Assembly (NCBI RefSeq): GCF_000685295.1
Contig: NZ_ARYL01000006.1
Location: 62,001-126,000 of the forward strand
Direction: 5' to 3'
Length of the DNA stretch: 64,000 nucleotides
Source: Hyphomonas oceanitis SCH89
GTDB lineage: Bacteria; Pseudomonadota; Alphaproteobacteria; Caulobacterales; Hyphomonadaceae
Positions within the stretch are counted from its first letter, which is position 1. The number at the start of each line of letters is the position of its first letter. Below the pieces are notes generated by a model. That model worked only from the letters and a program-made list of their open reading frames with translations, was not told the DNA's origin and did not search any database. Both the position numbers and the translations under genes were made by a program. Below are positions 34,187 to 42,308 of the stretch, piece after piece.

Positions 34187-34923
34187 TCCGTCGGGCTTTC
34201 GGCATCGGACGCTGCCAGATCGGGGGCAGTTTCGTCGGTTGGGGAAGCTGTCTCCGGCGTGGGCTCGGGTTCAGGCGGTACATCGGCGCGGTCAACGAAG
34301 GACAGCTCGATCTCGAAGCTCTCCATCGGTGCCTGCTCGAGCACGATCTTGAATTCGCCAGTGGCCCCGGCGTTCAGCTCAGCCGGCGTCACGCTACCAT
34401 ATTTCAGGGCGACTTCCTTGCCGCGCTCGTCCATCAGGCCAACGCGCACCGCCGGCGTTTCCACCGTGCTGCGCGCCACATTTATCACTTTGCCGGATAC
34501 GGTCACGACCGGGATCGTGTCATTGAAGGTCCGGCTGCGCTCGATATCGCTGAATTCCAGCCCGAAACGGTTCACCGAGAAGCCAACCCGTTTGTAGGCC
34601 GTCGCCGATTCCGGCCACACCTTGACCACGTCATTCCGGAAAATGATGGCGGCCAGTCCAAGCGTGAAAAACACCGCCGCTGTTACGATCCACGACACAA
34701 GCGCGGCAAATCGGCTCTTGCGGCGGCGTTGCTCGCGCACCCGTTCCCGGTACACTTCATGCGCTGCCGGTGCGGCGGCTGCAGGCTCATGCCCGGGCAA
34801 GCCTTGCGGGTTCACGAACCAGCTATGGCCGCAGGTTGCGCAGGTTACGGTTCGCCCGCTTTCACCGATTGTTGAGTCATCGGCGAAATACTGGGTCTCA
34901 CACGAGGGACAGGTGAGGATCAT
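34183..34923 (-). CDS. MJ0042-type zinc-ribbon protein with membrane anchor and DUF3426
   Basis: This 246-residue protein starts with a zinc-ribbon (MILTCPSCETQYFADD...TCATCGHSWFV, four cysteines). A basic stretch (REQRRRKSRF) and a single membrane helix (about 85-107) follow, then an extracytoplasmic beta-sandwich-like DUF3426 domain (about 120-215) and an acidic Pro/Glu/Thr tail. The role is unknown. I chose the ATG at 34923, where the zinc-ribbon begins. It is divergent from ftsE (64 bp between starts). Confidence 0.88.
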   Translation of the reverse strand: MILTCPSCETQYFADDSTIGESGRTVTCATCGHSWFVNPQGLPGHEPAAAAPAAHEVYRERVREQRRRKSRFAALVSWIVTAAVFFTLGLAAIIFRNDVVKVWPESATAYKRVGFSVNRFGLEFSDIERSRTFNDTIPVVTVSGKVINVARSTVETPAVRVGLMDERGKEVALKYGSVTPAELNAGATGEFKIVLEQAPMESFEIELSFVDRADVPPEPEPTPETASPTDETAPDLAASDAESPTE

Positions 34924-34987
34924 GACTTGGTCTTTCCCGCAATTCGCCCCATTAAAACCAATAGCCTGAGCTGACAGGCAGGAGCCC

Positions 34988-35737
34988 ATGACCCATCCAC
35001 GACACGACCTCTTTGAAGATGTCGCCGTTCGATTAGATTCGGTATCGCTCCGCTATGACACTTCCGAAGACATACTTAGCGATATTGATCTCGTCCTGAA
35101 ACCCGGCTCGTTCAGCTTCCTGACGGGTGCCTCGGGCGCTGGCAAGACAAGTCTTCTGAAACTTCTGTATCTCGCCCTGAAACCCAGCAAGGGTGAGGTC
35201 AGCCTGTTTGGCCGTCCCACCAGCAATCTCACGCGCGACCAGCTCTCGGCCCTGCGCCGCAGGGTCGGCGTGGTTTTCCAGGAATTCCGGCTTCTGGAGC
35301 ATCTCTCGGCCTATGAGAATGTGGCGCTCCCCTTGCGCGTGCTGGGCCGCCGCGAGGCAGATTACCGCGCCGATGTTGAGGAATTGCTCGCCTGGGTGGG
35401 CCTCGGCCAGCGTCTCCACGCCAAGCCGCCGACACTTTCGGGCGGCGAACAGCAGCGCGTCGCCATTGCCCGCGCCGTCGTGACGCAGCCTGATATCCTC
35501 ATCGCTGACGAGCCAACGGGCAACGTTGACCCGGAAATGGGCACGCGCCTGATGCGCCTCTTTCTGGAACTGAACAAACGGCGCCAGACCACGGTGATCA
35601 TCGCCACGCACGATCTCGGCCTCGTTCGCCAGGTCGAAGCCCCCGTCTACCGGCTGACCAATCGCCTTCTCGTACAGGATGTCGAGTTCGGCGGGCAGGC
35701 GGCGCGGCGGCGCACAGATCCCGGATTGGGAGGCTGA
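34988..35737 (+). CDS. ftsE: Cell division ATP-binding protein FtsE
   Basis: This 249-residue ABC ATPase is the cytoplasmic partner of FtsX. Together they drive peptidoglycan hydrolase activation at the septum. Walker A ([12 protein letters not shown]), the signature [14 protein letters not shown] and Walker B ([12 protein letters not shown]) are intact. A C-terminal extension of about 25 residues, compared with enterobacterial FtsE, ends in an Arg-rich tail. ftsX follows after 3 bp. Confidence 0.95.
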   Translation: MTHPRHDLFEDVAVRLDSVSLRYDTSEDILSDIDLVLKPGSFSFLTGASGAGKTSLLKLLYLALKPSKGEVSLFGRPTSNLTRDQLSALRRRVGVVFQEFRLLEHLSAYENVALPLRVLGRREADYRADVEELLAWVGLGQRLHAKPPTLSGGEQQRVAIARAVVTQPDILIADEPTGNVDPEMGTRLMRLFLELNKRRQTTVIIATHDLGLVRQVEAPVYRLTNRLLVQDVEFGGQAARRRTDPGLGG

Positions 35738-35740
35738 CCC

Positions 35741-36616
35741 ATGCCACGCGTGAAGGAAACACCGCTCCTGCCGGTCGAGGATGTGCGCGAAGCCGCGCTG
35801 TTCTTTGTCGTTGGCGCCCTCTGCTTCCTGGCGGCGCTGGCGGCTCTCTCGGCCAAGTCGACCTATGGCGCGGCAAAGAGCTGGACGGCCGAAGTGCAGG
35901 GCGAGCTCACCGTCAGCCTGCCGGATGCCGACAGGCGCGGCGCTGATGACGCCGCCAAGATCATCCGCGAGATCGAGGGCGTGCGGGAAGTGCGCGTCTT
36001 CTCCAAAGAAGAGATCGACGCCCTGCTGGAGCCCAATTTCGGCAGTCGCGGCCTGCCTGACAGCCTGCCGCTGCCCCAGCTCGTCGCCGTCAAGGCAGAC
36101 CCGAATGCACCCGACATGGGCCCCACGATTGCCCGCAAACTCACAGAGGCCGGTATTGCCAGCGCCGTGGATGAACATGCCGACTGGGCCGGCGATGTCC
36201 GCCGCGTGCTGGCCATTGCCCGCATGACGGCCATGATCGCGGTTGCGCTCCTCGTCTCCACAGCTGTCGCCGTCATTGCCTTTGCCACCCACGCGGCGCT
36301 TCTGGCGCGGCGTGATATCGTCGATGTGCTCCACCTTGCAGGTGCCCGCGACCGGTTCATTGCAGGCCTGTTCGAGCGGCGCTTCTGGGTGCTCGGCCTT
36401 CGGGCGGGATCAGTCGGCGCGCTCATGGCGCTCGGTGCGGCCGCGCTGATGATCTTTACTGTACAGGCGCATGGCGGTCGGTCCGGTCTTCTGCCAGAGC
36501 TCAGCCTCGACTTCTTCGACCTCGTCATTCTCGTGATCACGCCCGTCATTGCTGGCTTTGCTGCCCGCCTTGCGGCCCGCATAACCGTGATCCGCGCGCT
36601 GAAAGGCGTCATGTGA
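35741..36616 (+). CDS. ftsX: Cell division protein FtsX
   Basis: This 291-residue permease-like protein has four membrane helices (about 22-42, 160-185, 212-240, 262-285) and the extracellular loop between helices 1 and 2 (about 45-155) that should bind a peptidoglycan hydrolase or its activator. The motif DVLHLAGARDRFIAGLFERRFW is typical of FtsX. It is co-transcribed with ftsE, and its stop overlaps the GTG start of the next gene (GTGA). Confidence 0.94.
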   Translation: MPRVKETPLLPVEDVREAALFFVVGALCFLAALAALSAKSTYGAAKSWTAEVQGELTVSLPDADRRGADDAAKIIREIEGVREVRVFSKEEIDALLEPNFGSRGLPDSLPLPQLVAVKADPNAPDMGPTIARKLTEAGIASAVDEHADWAGDVRRVLAIARMTAMIAVALLVSTAVAVIAFATHAALLARRDIVDVLHLAGARDRFIAGLFERRFWVLGLRAGSVGALMALGAAALMIFTVQAHGGRSGLLPELSLDFFDLVILVITPVIAGFAARLAARITVIRALKGVM

Positions 36617-37197
36617 AACGCAGCTCCACCTCTCGCTCCCTCGGAATCCTGCCCGCCCTCTTCTTTGTCGCGCTGGCCGGAATCACGTTCGATTTCTTCG
36701 CCTTCGCCAATCGCGCGGCCGAATCGGTCCCGGCCATTGCGCATGAAGCAGATGGCGTTGTCGCCCTCACGGGCGGGTCCGGCATGCGGATCGCAGCGGG
36801 CGTGGACCTCGTCACAGCCGGTCGCGGTGAGCGCCTGCTCATTTCTGGCGTCAATCCTGATGTCGGCATGGACGATCTGATCACGCTGGCCGGCGGCGCG
36901 CCTGAAACCTATGCCTGCTGCGTCGATATTGGCTATCAGGCTGAAACGACCATCGGCAATGCCGAGGAAACCGCCGCCTGGGCTTATGAACACGGCTATA
37001 CGCGCCTGATTATCGTAACATCCGACTATCATATGCAGCGCAGCCTGCTGCTGCTGCACCGCGCTATGCCCGATCTCGAGCTGGAGCCATATCCTGTCAG
37101 GACCGTGGTGGATCCGTCTGCGGTCCTGCGCGATCCCAAGTCGTTTCGCGGCGTACTGACAGAATGGGCAAAGTGGCGGGTGACGGCACTCGGCTGA
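36613..37197 (+). CDS. YdcF-like DUF218 protein
   Basis: This 194-residue protein has one N-terminal membrane anchor (about 8-30) and a DUF218 domain. The hallmarks DGVVALTGGSGMRIAAGVDL, AEETAAWAYEHGYTRLIIVTSDYHMQRS and FRGVLTEWAKW are present. The DUF218 group includes ElyC/SanA, which affect envelope and undecaprenyl-carrier homeostasis. The GTG start overlaps the ftsX stop, so it is translationally coupled to cell-division genes. Confidence 0.9.
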   Translation: MKRSSTSRSLGILPALFFVALAGITFDFFAFANRAAESVPAIAHEADGVVALTGGSGMRIAAGVDLVTAGRGERLLISGVNPDVGMDDLITLAGGAPETYACCVDIGYQAETTIGNAEETAAWAYEHGYTRLIIVTSDYHMQRSLLLLHRAMPDLELEPYPVRTVVDPSAVLRDPKSFRGVLTEWAKWRVTALG

Positions 37198-37217
37198 GGG
37201 TCTAAACCTCCCCGTCC

Positions 37218-37985
37218 ATGATGCAGCTGCGCTCCCTTCTCTTTGTCGCCTATCTCTATGGCATGATGGCCCTGATGGGCACGGTGTTCATCATCGCGCT
37301 CTTCCTGCCGCGTGTTGTCATCATGCGGGGCATCCGGATTTACGCGCAGTCGCTGCGCTGGGGCATGAAAGTGATCTGCGGTATCGAGACCGAATTCCGC
37401 GGCCTCGAAAACATCCCCGATGGCCCGTTCATGTATGCCGGCAAGCACCAGTGCATGTTTGACATCTTCGTGCCCTTCATCGTGGTGCGCGACAGCCTGA
37501 TCATCATGAAGCGGGAGCTGCTCTGGTATCCCTTCCTCGGCTGGTATGCCCTCAAAAGCGACATGATCCCGATCGACCGGGCAGGCAGCACCAAAACGCT
37601 GCGCTCCATGGTGAAGCAGGCCAAGGCGAAAGTCCCAACGGGGCAGGGGCGTCAGGTCGTCATCTTCCCGGAAGGCACACGCAGCGCGCCCGGTGCGCCG
37701 CCGCATTATCATGCCGCTGGCGTCGTTGCGCTCTACAAGGCGCTGGACGTGCCTGTGCTGCCGGTGGCCACCAATGCCGGGCTTTGCTGGCCCGCCCACG
37801 GAACGCGGCGCCGCCCGGGCCGTATCGTCTACGAATTCCTGCCTGTCATCCCGGCGGGGTTGGACCGGAAGACGTTGATGAAGCGCCTTGAAAGCGACAT
37901 AGAAACCGCCACGGATAGACTTTTGACCGAGGGGCTCGCCATTCAGGGCCGCACGCGACTGGACGAGGATATGCAGCCCACATGA
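37218..37985 (+). CDS. 1-acyl-sn-glycerol-3-phosphate acyltransferase family protein (PlsC)
   Basis: This 255-residue membrane-bound acyltransferase is predicted to convert lysophosphatidic acid into phosphatidic acid. The HxxxxD-type motif is seen as KHQCMFD (His and Asp five apart), then the GWYALKSDMIPIDR block and VIFPEGTRSAPG, which form the glycerol-phosphate site. An N-terminal membrane helix spans about 8-32. The stop overlaps the DUF2125 gene start (ATGA). Confidence 0.92.
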   Translation: MMQLRSLLFVAYLYGMMALMGTVFIIALFLPRVVIMRGIRIYAQSLRWGMKVICGIETEFRGLENIPDGPFMYAGKHQCMFDIFVPFIVVRDSLIIMKRELLWYPFLGWYALKSDMIPIDRAGSTKTLRSMVKQAKAKVPTGQGRQVVIFPEGTRSAPGAPPHYHAAGVVALYKALDVPVLPVATNAGLCWPAHGTRRRPGRIVYEFLPVIPAGLDRKTLMKRLESDIETATDRLLTEGLAIQGRTRLDEDMQPT

Positions 37986-39028
37986 GCAATTACTGGAATG
38001 ACCCGGGCCTCGTGCAGCCTGTCGAAGAACGCCGCCGCTCGCGCTTCTGGCTGTTCTTCCCCTTCCTGCTGCTCTTCGCGCTGATCGGCGCCTATTCGGC
38101 CTATTGGGTCTATGCGCGCGGCGAAATCGAGCACGGCGTCGACGAATGGGTCGCGGCCGAGCGGGCGCGCGGCGCCATCGTTGATTACGAATCGCGCGAG
38201 ATTGGCGGTTATCCGTTCCGCTTCGCGCTTGAATTCAGCAAGCCGCACTACCAGCCGCCCAACATGGCCAGCTGGCAGGGTGAGCAGTTGCAGGTCGTCA
38301 TGCAGCCCTGGGACTGGCACCACCTCATCGCCCGCTCGCCGGGCCGCAATTTGGTGACGGATGTGCTCGGCATTCGTCACACGTTCGACATTGACGGCAA
38401 ATCGGCCGCCAGCCTTTCATGGACAGAGGCCGGCCTGCACCGCGCGGCGCTGTCCCTCAACGATGTGTCAGCCCTCATCGACGGTCACGCCTACACGGCC
38501 AAGGCCTTCTCGCTGAATCTCGCCCCGCGCCCGGAAAATGCCGACGATCTTCTGGTCGCCCTGCAGTGGGACGCGCTCACAATTGATGCCGCGCCTGTGC
38601 AGGCGCCATGGCTCGGCACCGATCTGCAGGCAAGTCGCGTCATCGCCGAGATTCACAACTTCTATCCGGCCTGGGTGAGCAGCGGCGGCAAGCTCGACAA
38701 GCTGTACGATGCGTACCTTGAGCTTGGGGGCGGCGTGGAATTGGGGCAGTTATTGCTGAACTGGGGTCCGCTGCATTTCGGCGCCAAGGGCACGCTGACC
38801 GTGGAAAATGAGCTGGTGAACGGATCGTTCGGTATTCGTATCGACGATCCGGAGGGCCTTAAGGCTGCGCTCAAGGCCGCCAATCGCTGGCGTCTTCAGG
38901 AACAGGCCACCGTCGCGACGCTGGAAACGGCCTCGGCCAATGACGGCTTCCTGATGTTCACGGTCGAGAACAATCAGGTCAAGATTGGCGCAATCGTGGT
39001 CGGCCAGATACCAGTCCCCGCCCCATGA
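37982..39028 (+). CDS. DUF2125 protein
   Basis: This 348-residue protein has a single N-terminal membrane helix (about 20-43). It is followed by a long extracytoplasmic DUF2125 domain, recognisable by ERARGAIVDYESREIGGYPFRFALEFSKP near its start. The function is unknown. The many amphipathic beta strands resemble AsmA-like and other lipid-handling proteins of the periplasm. Its position between plsC and alkA is typical of related alphaproteobacteria. It overlaps both neighbours by 4 bp. Confidence 0.88.
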   Translation: MSNYWNDPGLVQPVEERRRSRFWLFFPFLLLFALIGAYSAYWVYARGEIEHGVDEWVAAERARGAIVDYESREIGGYPFRFALEFSKPHYQPPNMASWQGEQLQVVMQPWDWHHLIARSPGRNLVTDVLGIRHTFDIDGKSAASLSWTEAGLHRAALSLNDVSALIDGHAYTAKAFSLNLAPRPENADDLLVALQWDALTIDAAPVQAPWLGTDLQASRVIAEIHNFYPAWVSSGGKLDKLYDAYLELGGGVELGQLLLNWGPLHFGAKGTLTVENELVNGSFGIRIDDPEGLKAALKAANRWRLQEQATVATLETASANDGFLMFTVENNQVKIGAIVVGQIPVPAP

Positions 39029-39660
39029 CAGGCCCGTCGCAGGCAAGGCTAACCGCCGCCTGCGAGACGCTGTCGCGCGCCGACCCCGCCCTCGCGCGCG
39101 CCTATGCCGAAACCGGCCTGCCGGTCTGGCGGGAGGCTGCGCCTACCTATGCGACGCTCGCCCGCATGATCTCGCACCAGCAAATCTCGCTCAGCGCAGC
39201 GGGTGCCATCTGGGCCCGCACCGAAACGCTGTTCGGCGACGTCACCGCCGAAGCCGTCCTCGCCGCTGATCCGGAAGCCCTGCGCGCCTGCGGCCAGTCG
39301 CGCCCCAAGGTCGCCCACCTCACTTCGATTGCCGAATCGCTCGTCACCGGCCAGCTTAACCTCACCCGCGTCTGCGCCGCGCCCCTGGACGAAGCACGCC
39401 GCGAACTCCTCGCTGTGCGGGGCATCGGCCCATGGACGGCGGAATTGTTCCTGCTTTATGCCACTGGCGCGATGGACGCTTTCCCGGTTGGCGATGTTGG
39501 CCTGATGGAGGCGCACAAGCTGCTCTCTGCCCATGAAACCCGCATGGATATCAAGGCCTTCACGGCCCATGCGGAGGATTGGCGGCCCTATCGCGGCGTC
39601 GCCGCGCACCTGCTCTGGGCCTGGCTGCACGCACACCGCGCGAAACAGGCCCGTCCGTGA
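39025..39660 (+). CDS. DNA-3-methyladenine glycosylase, AlkA-like
   Basis: This 211-residue helix-hairpin-helix GPD-superfamily glycosylase removes alkylated purines. The HhH motif LLAVRGIGPWTAELFLLYA is followed by the catalytic Asp in DAFPVGDVGLMEA. It is shorter than E. coli AlkA because the N-terminal beta domain is lacking, as in MAG-type enzymes. The ATG overlaps the DUF2125 stop, so this repair gene is coupled to envelope genes. Confidence 0.9.
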   Translation: MTGPSQARLTAACETLSRADPALARAYAETGLPVWREAAPTYATLARMISHQQISLSAAGAIWARTETLFGDVTAEAVLAADPEALRACGQSRPKVAHLTSIAESLVTGQLNLTRVCAAPLDEARRELLAVRGIGPWTAELFLLYATGAMDAFPVGDVGLMEAHKLLSAHETRMDIKAFTAHAEDWRPYRGVAAHLLWAWLHAHRAKQARP

Positions 39661-39681
39661 CCGGTTGCAATCATCCCTGAC

Positions 39682-39699
39682 TGTCATAATCTCATGACA
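39682..39699. promoter_or_regulatory. Inverted repeat TGTCAT-N6-ATGACA, possible operator
   Basis: The perfect dyad TGTCATAATCTCATGACA lies about 95 bp upstream of the HNH gene start. With the preceding C it also contains one Pho-box-like half-site (CTGTCATAATC). The regulator is unknown. Confidence 0.4.
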
Positions 39700-39794
39700 T
39701 GAATCGCCTATCAGACGGGCGAGCGTGCAAAGGAGTGCTGCCTTCAGCGGGTTCAAACAGGTTACCAGTCTTCTCGTGCCGCATGGGGGTCACC

Positions 39795-40358
39795 ATGGCT
39801 GAGATCATTTCTGCGCCGCCCCATGGCCGGCCTGCCCTTGTTCTGAATGCCGACTTCAGGCCCCTGTCCTATTACCCGCTATCGCTATGGCCCTGGCAGG
39901 AAGTGGTCAAAGCCGTCTTCCTCGACCGCGTCGATATCATTGCCGAATACGATTATGTCGTGCGCAGCCCCTCAACCGAGTTCCGCCTGCCTAGCGTCAT
40001 CGCCCTGCGCGACTTTGTGCGACAGGATAGGCCGCCCGCCTTCACGCGCTTCAACGTGTTCCTGCGCGACGGTTTCGCTTGCGCCTATTGCGGCACGCAC
40101 GAGAACCTCACCTTCGATCACGTCGTCCCGCGCTCCAAGGGTGGCCGCACGACATGGGAGAACATCGTCGCCGCCTGCAGCCCGTGCAACTTGCGCAAGG
40201 GCGGCAAGCTGCTGCGCGACTGCGACGTCCACCTGCAGCACAAGCCCTTCCGCCCGAACAATTACCAGCTGCAGGAAATCGGCCGCAAATTCCCGCCCCA
40301 CCACCTGCATGATACGTGGATGGACTATCTCTACTGGGACGTCGAACTGGAAAGCTAG
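39795..40358 (+). CDS. HNH endonuclease
   Basis: This 187-residue protein has a ParB/McrA-type HNH nuclease domain in its second half: CAYCGTHENLTFDHVVPRSKGG, then WENIVAACSPCNLRKG. These supply the two CxxC zinc knuckles and the catalytic His. The N-terminal half (ALVLNADFRPLSYYPLSLWPW) is the conserved segment of a large alphaproteobacterial group of HNH proteins of unclear role (possibly repair or restriction). I use the ATG at 39795; the open frame extends 32 codons upstream. Confidence 0.9.
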   Translation: MAEIISAPPHGRPALVLNADFRPLSYYPLSLWPWQEVVKAVFLDRVDIIAEYDYVVRSPSTEFRLPSVIALRDFVRQDRPPAFTRFNVFLRDGFACAYCGTHENLTFDHVVPRSKGGRTTWENIVAACSPCNLRKGGKLLRDCDVHLQHKPFRPNNYQLQEIGRKFPPHHLHDTWMDYLYWDVELES

Positions 40359-40367
40359 GCGCTGCCG

Positions 40368-40400
40368 CCGTCACAAAACTGCAGCCTTTCCGTCACAAAA
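40368..40400 (+). promoter_or_regulatory. Pho-box-like repeat upstream of phosphoesterase gene
   Basis: CCGTCACAAAA occurs twice, at 40368-40378 and 40390-40400, exactly 22 bp apart, with an 11-bp degenerate unit (CTGCAGCCTTT) between. PhoB boxes are built from 11-bp direct units of the form CTGTCAT/C plus four mostly A/T bases, so this reads as a three-unit box. It ends 32 bp before the ATG at 40433. Confidence 0.6.
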
Positions 40401-40432
40401 GCCTTTTCAAATCAGCGTATGGGCAAATTGTA

Positions 40433-41248
40433 ATGACCCAGGCCACGCCCAAATACCGCGCGATTTTCATCTCCGATGTCCACCTTGGCTCGCGCGGCAG
40501 CCAGGCTGAGGCCCTCTGTGCCTTCCTCAAGCTGAACACCAGCGAGCATCTCTATCTCGTCGGCGACATCATCGATGGCTGGCGCCTCAAGAAGAAATGG
40601 TACTGGCCGCAGGCCCACACCAACGCCATCCGCCGTATCCTGACGGCGGCCAAGCGCGGCACAGACGTCACCTACATCATCGGCAACCATGACGAGTTCC
40701 TGCGCGCCTTCATGCATTTCCGGCTGAACTTCGGCGACATCCACGTGAAGAACCGCGCCGTCCACCAGGGCGAGGACGGCAAGCGCTATCTCGTCGTCCA
40801 TGGCGACATGTTCGACGGCATGATGCGTGCCGACCGCAAATGGATCATGCACCTCGGCGACCACGCCTATAATGCCCTGCTCTGGGTCAACACAAACCTG
40901 AACAGCGTGCGCCGCATGTTCGGCCTGCCTTACTGGTCGCTGTCGGCGGCCCTGAAAAAGCGCACCAAGCGTGCCCTCAACTATATCCACAATTTCGAAG
41001 ACCACGTCGCCGCCTATTGCCGCCGCAAGGGCTATGACGGCGCCATCTGCGGCCACATCCATGTCGCCGAGATGCGCGACATTGACGGCATCACCTACAT
41101 GAATGATGGCGACTGGGTCGAAAGCTGCACCGCCCTCGTCGAACACCATGACGGCCGCTGGGAACTGCTCGACTGCCGCCCGGACTCGGTGCGCACATCC
41201 GTGCCCGTGGTCAAAGCCGCGCCCGTCGGCGAGCTGGAACTGGCCTGA
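40433..41248 (+). CDS. Metallophosphoesterase, PlcP/LpxH-like
   Basis: This 271-residue calcineurin-like phosphoesterase has metal-site motifs ISDVHLGSRG, LVGDIIDGW, IGNHDEF, VVHGDMFD and CGHIHVAE. Proteins of this kind are often labelled UDP-2,3-diacylglucosamine hydrolase (LpxH). Many alphaproteobacteria use LpxI for that step, and in Sinorhizobium a close relative, PlcP, is a phospholipase C that degrades phospholipids during phosphate starvation. The Pho-box-like repeat just upstream supports a PlcP-like role (inference). The ATG at 40433 is preceded by an AT-rich region without a strong ribosome site. Confidence 0.85.
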   Translation: MTQATPKYRAIFISDVHLGSRGSQAEALCAFLKLNTSEHLYLVGDIIDGWRLKKKWYWPQAHTNAIRRILTAAKRGTDVTYIIGNHDEFLRAFMHFRLNFGDIHVKNRAVHQGEDGKRYLVVHGDMFDGMMRADRKWIMHLGDHAYNALLWVNTNLNSVRRMFGLPYWSLSAALKKRTKRALNYIHNFEDHVAAYCRRKGYDGAICGHIHVAEMRDIDGITYMNDGDWVESCTALVEHHDGRWELLDCRPDSVRTSVPVVKAAPVGELELA

Positions 41249-41316
41249 GACCCCTTGGCGAGCGTTGCCTGCGTTGCTAGCACAGCGCCCATCGGCCACC
41301 AGAACAAGGCACTCCC

Positions 41317-41877
41317 ATGACGCCCACCGCGCTATTGATCCCCACCTACAAGCAGATGCTTCAGGCGCTCGCCCTCTGGCTCCGCAAGGCCGAGGCGCAG
41401 GTCGAAGATTCCGACGCGCTGCTGTCCGCGCGCCTCGCGCCCGACATGTTCCCCCTGTCGACCCAGGTCCGCTTTGCCTGCCGCCAGGCCTATGAAGGTG
41501 TCTACCGCCTCCGGCATGAGCCGTTTCCCGCCGCCATCGACGTCCTGCTCGACGAAGGCCGCAATGCCGGCGACCATCCCGGCACGATGGCCGAAGCGCT
41601 GGCCCGCGTCGACGAGGCGCTCGTCTTCCTGGACACGCTCGCGCCCGATGCACTGGACGCAGGCGCCGGCCAGCCGCTTGAGCTGGAACTGCCCATGGGT
41701 CTCACGTTCGACCTTGAAGGCGAAGGCTACGCCCGCGACTGGGCCCTGTCGCAATTCTACTTCCACCTGATGACAGCCTACGCGATCCTGCGAAACCAGC
41801 GCGTCGACCTCGGCAAGGCCGACTACGTCCAGCACATGTTCGCCTTCCTCCGCCCCGGCACAGCCCCGGCGGGCTGA
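41317..41877 (+). CDS. DUF1993 protein
   Basis: This 186-residue soluble protein belongs to the DUF1993 family, which has a DinB-like four-helix bundle. Recognisable parts are IPTYKQMLQALALWLRKAEA near the start and LPMGLTFDLEGEGYARDWALSQFYFHLMTAYAILR near the end. The function is unknown. It follows the phosphoesterase gene by 68 bp and may share its transcript. Confidence 0.88.
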   Translation: MTPTALLIPTYKQMLQALALWLRKAEAQVEDSDALLSARLAPDMFPLSTQVRFACRQAYEGVYRLRHEPFPAAIDVLLDEGRNAGDHPGTMAEALARVDEALVFLDTLAPDALDAGAGQPLELELPMGLTFDLEGEGYARDWALSQFYFHLMTAYAILRNQRVDLGKADYVQHMFAFLRPGTAPAG

Positions 41878-41928
41878 GGACGCCCCCGCTTCCGAACCGA
41901 ACCTTCAATATTTATCTCGCAGCCTCAA

Positions 41929-42048
41929 AAGCCCCCTCCACCCCTTCGGGGCACCTCCCCCGTAAACAGGGGAGGAAAACCGCCCCCTTATCCTCCCCCG
42001 CCTGCGGGGGAGGTGGCTGGCCGCAAAGCGGCCAGACGGAGGGGGCTT
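41929..42048. repeat. 120-bp composite palindromic repeat
   Basis: The outer arms AAGCCCCCTCC (41929-41939) and GGAGGGGGCTT (42038-42048) are exact complements. Inside are the arms CACCTCCCCCG (41952-41962) / CGGGGGAGGTG (42005-42015). Two self-contained hairpins are also present, CCCC-TTC-GGGG (41941-41951) and TGGCCGC-AAA-GCGGCCA (42018-42034). The layout matches dispersed intergenic repeats seen in Caulobacterales and relatives (general knowledge). Confidence 0.75.
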
Positions 42049-42083
42049 CTCAGACCTCAAATGATCTCCCTGCTGCACCGCCA

Positions 42084-42127
42084 GCAGACCCCCACCTAAC
42101 CTCCCCCTTGCAGGGGTGGGGGTCTGC
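42084..42127. repeat. Palindromic repeat
   Basis: A perfect 13-bp inverted repeat (GCAGACCCCCACC / GGTGGGGGTCTGC) encloses a smaller CCCC-TTGCA-GGGG hairpin. Confidence 0.75.
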
Positions 42128-42154
42128 CAACCCCGCCAACCCAAATTCCCGTGT

Positions 42155-42172
42155 CCCCTGCGCAGGCAGGGG
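42155..42172. repeat. Palindromic repeat, shared core with 11924-11941
   Basis: CCCCTGCGCAGGCAGGGG here is identical to the core of the repeat at 11922-11943. Confidence 0.75.
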
Positions 42173-42308
42173 CGGCTTTATTTGGTAGGGCTTAATGCCG
42201 TTGAGACAGGGAGGGTGATGGAGAGGGAAGGCTTCAATCGACCTAAGAAGTGTCTACAATCCTTGTCTATCAGACTCATTCTGAGTCAATTCCGAACGGG
42301 ACTACGGC

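Larger units (their letters stand above)
41878..42308. other. 431-bp gene-free stretch of palindromic repeats
   Basis: No coding frame is supported. It contains the composite repeat at 41929-42048, the hairpin at 42084-42127 and the short palindrome at 42155-42172. The last 100 bp turn AT-rich and should hold the promoter of the orphan gene at 42309. Confidence 0.6.

Noticed and set aside
40433-41248. Naming the phosphoesterase lpxH
   Set aside because: The motifs fit both LpxH and PlcP groups, and the upstream Pho-box-like repeat favours the latter, so no gene symbol is given.
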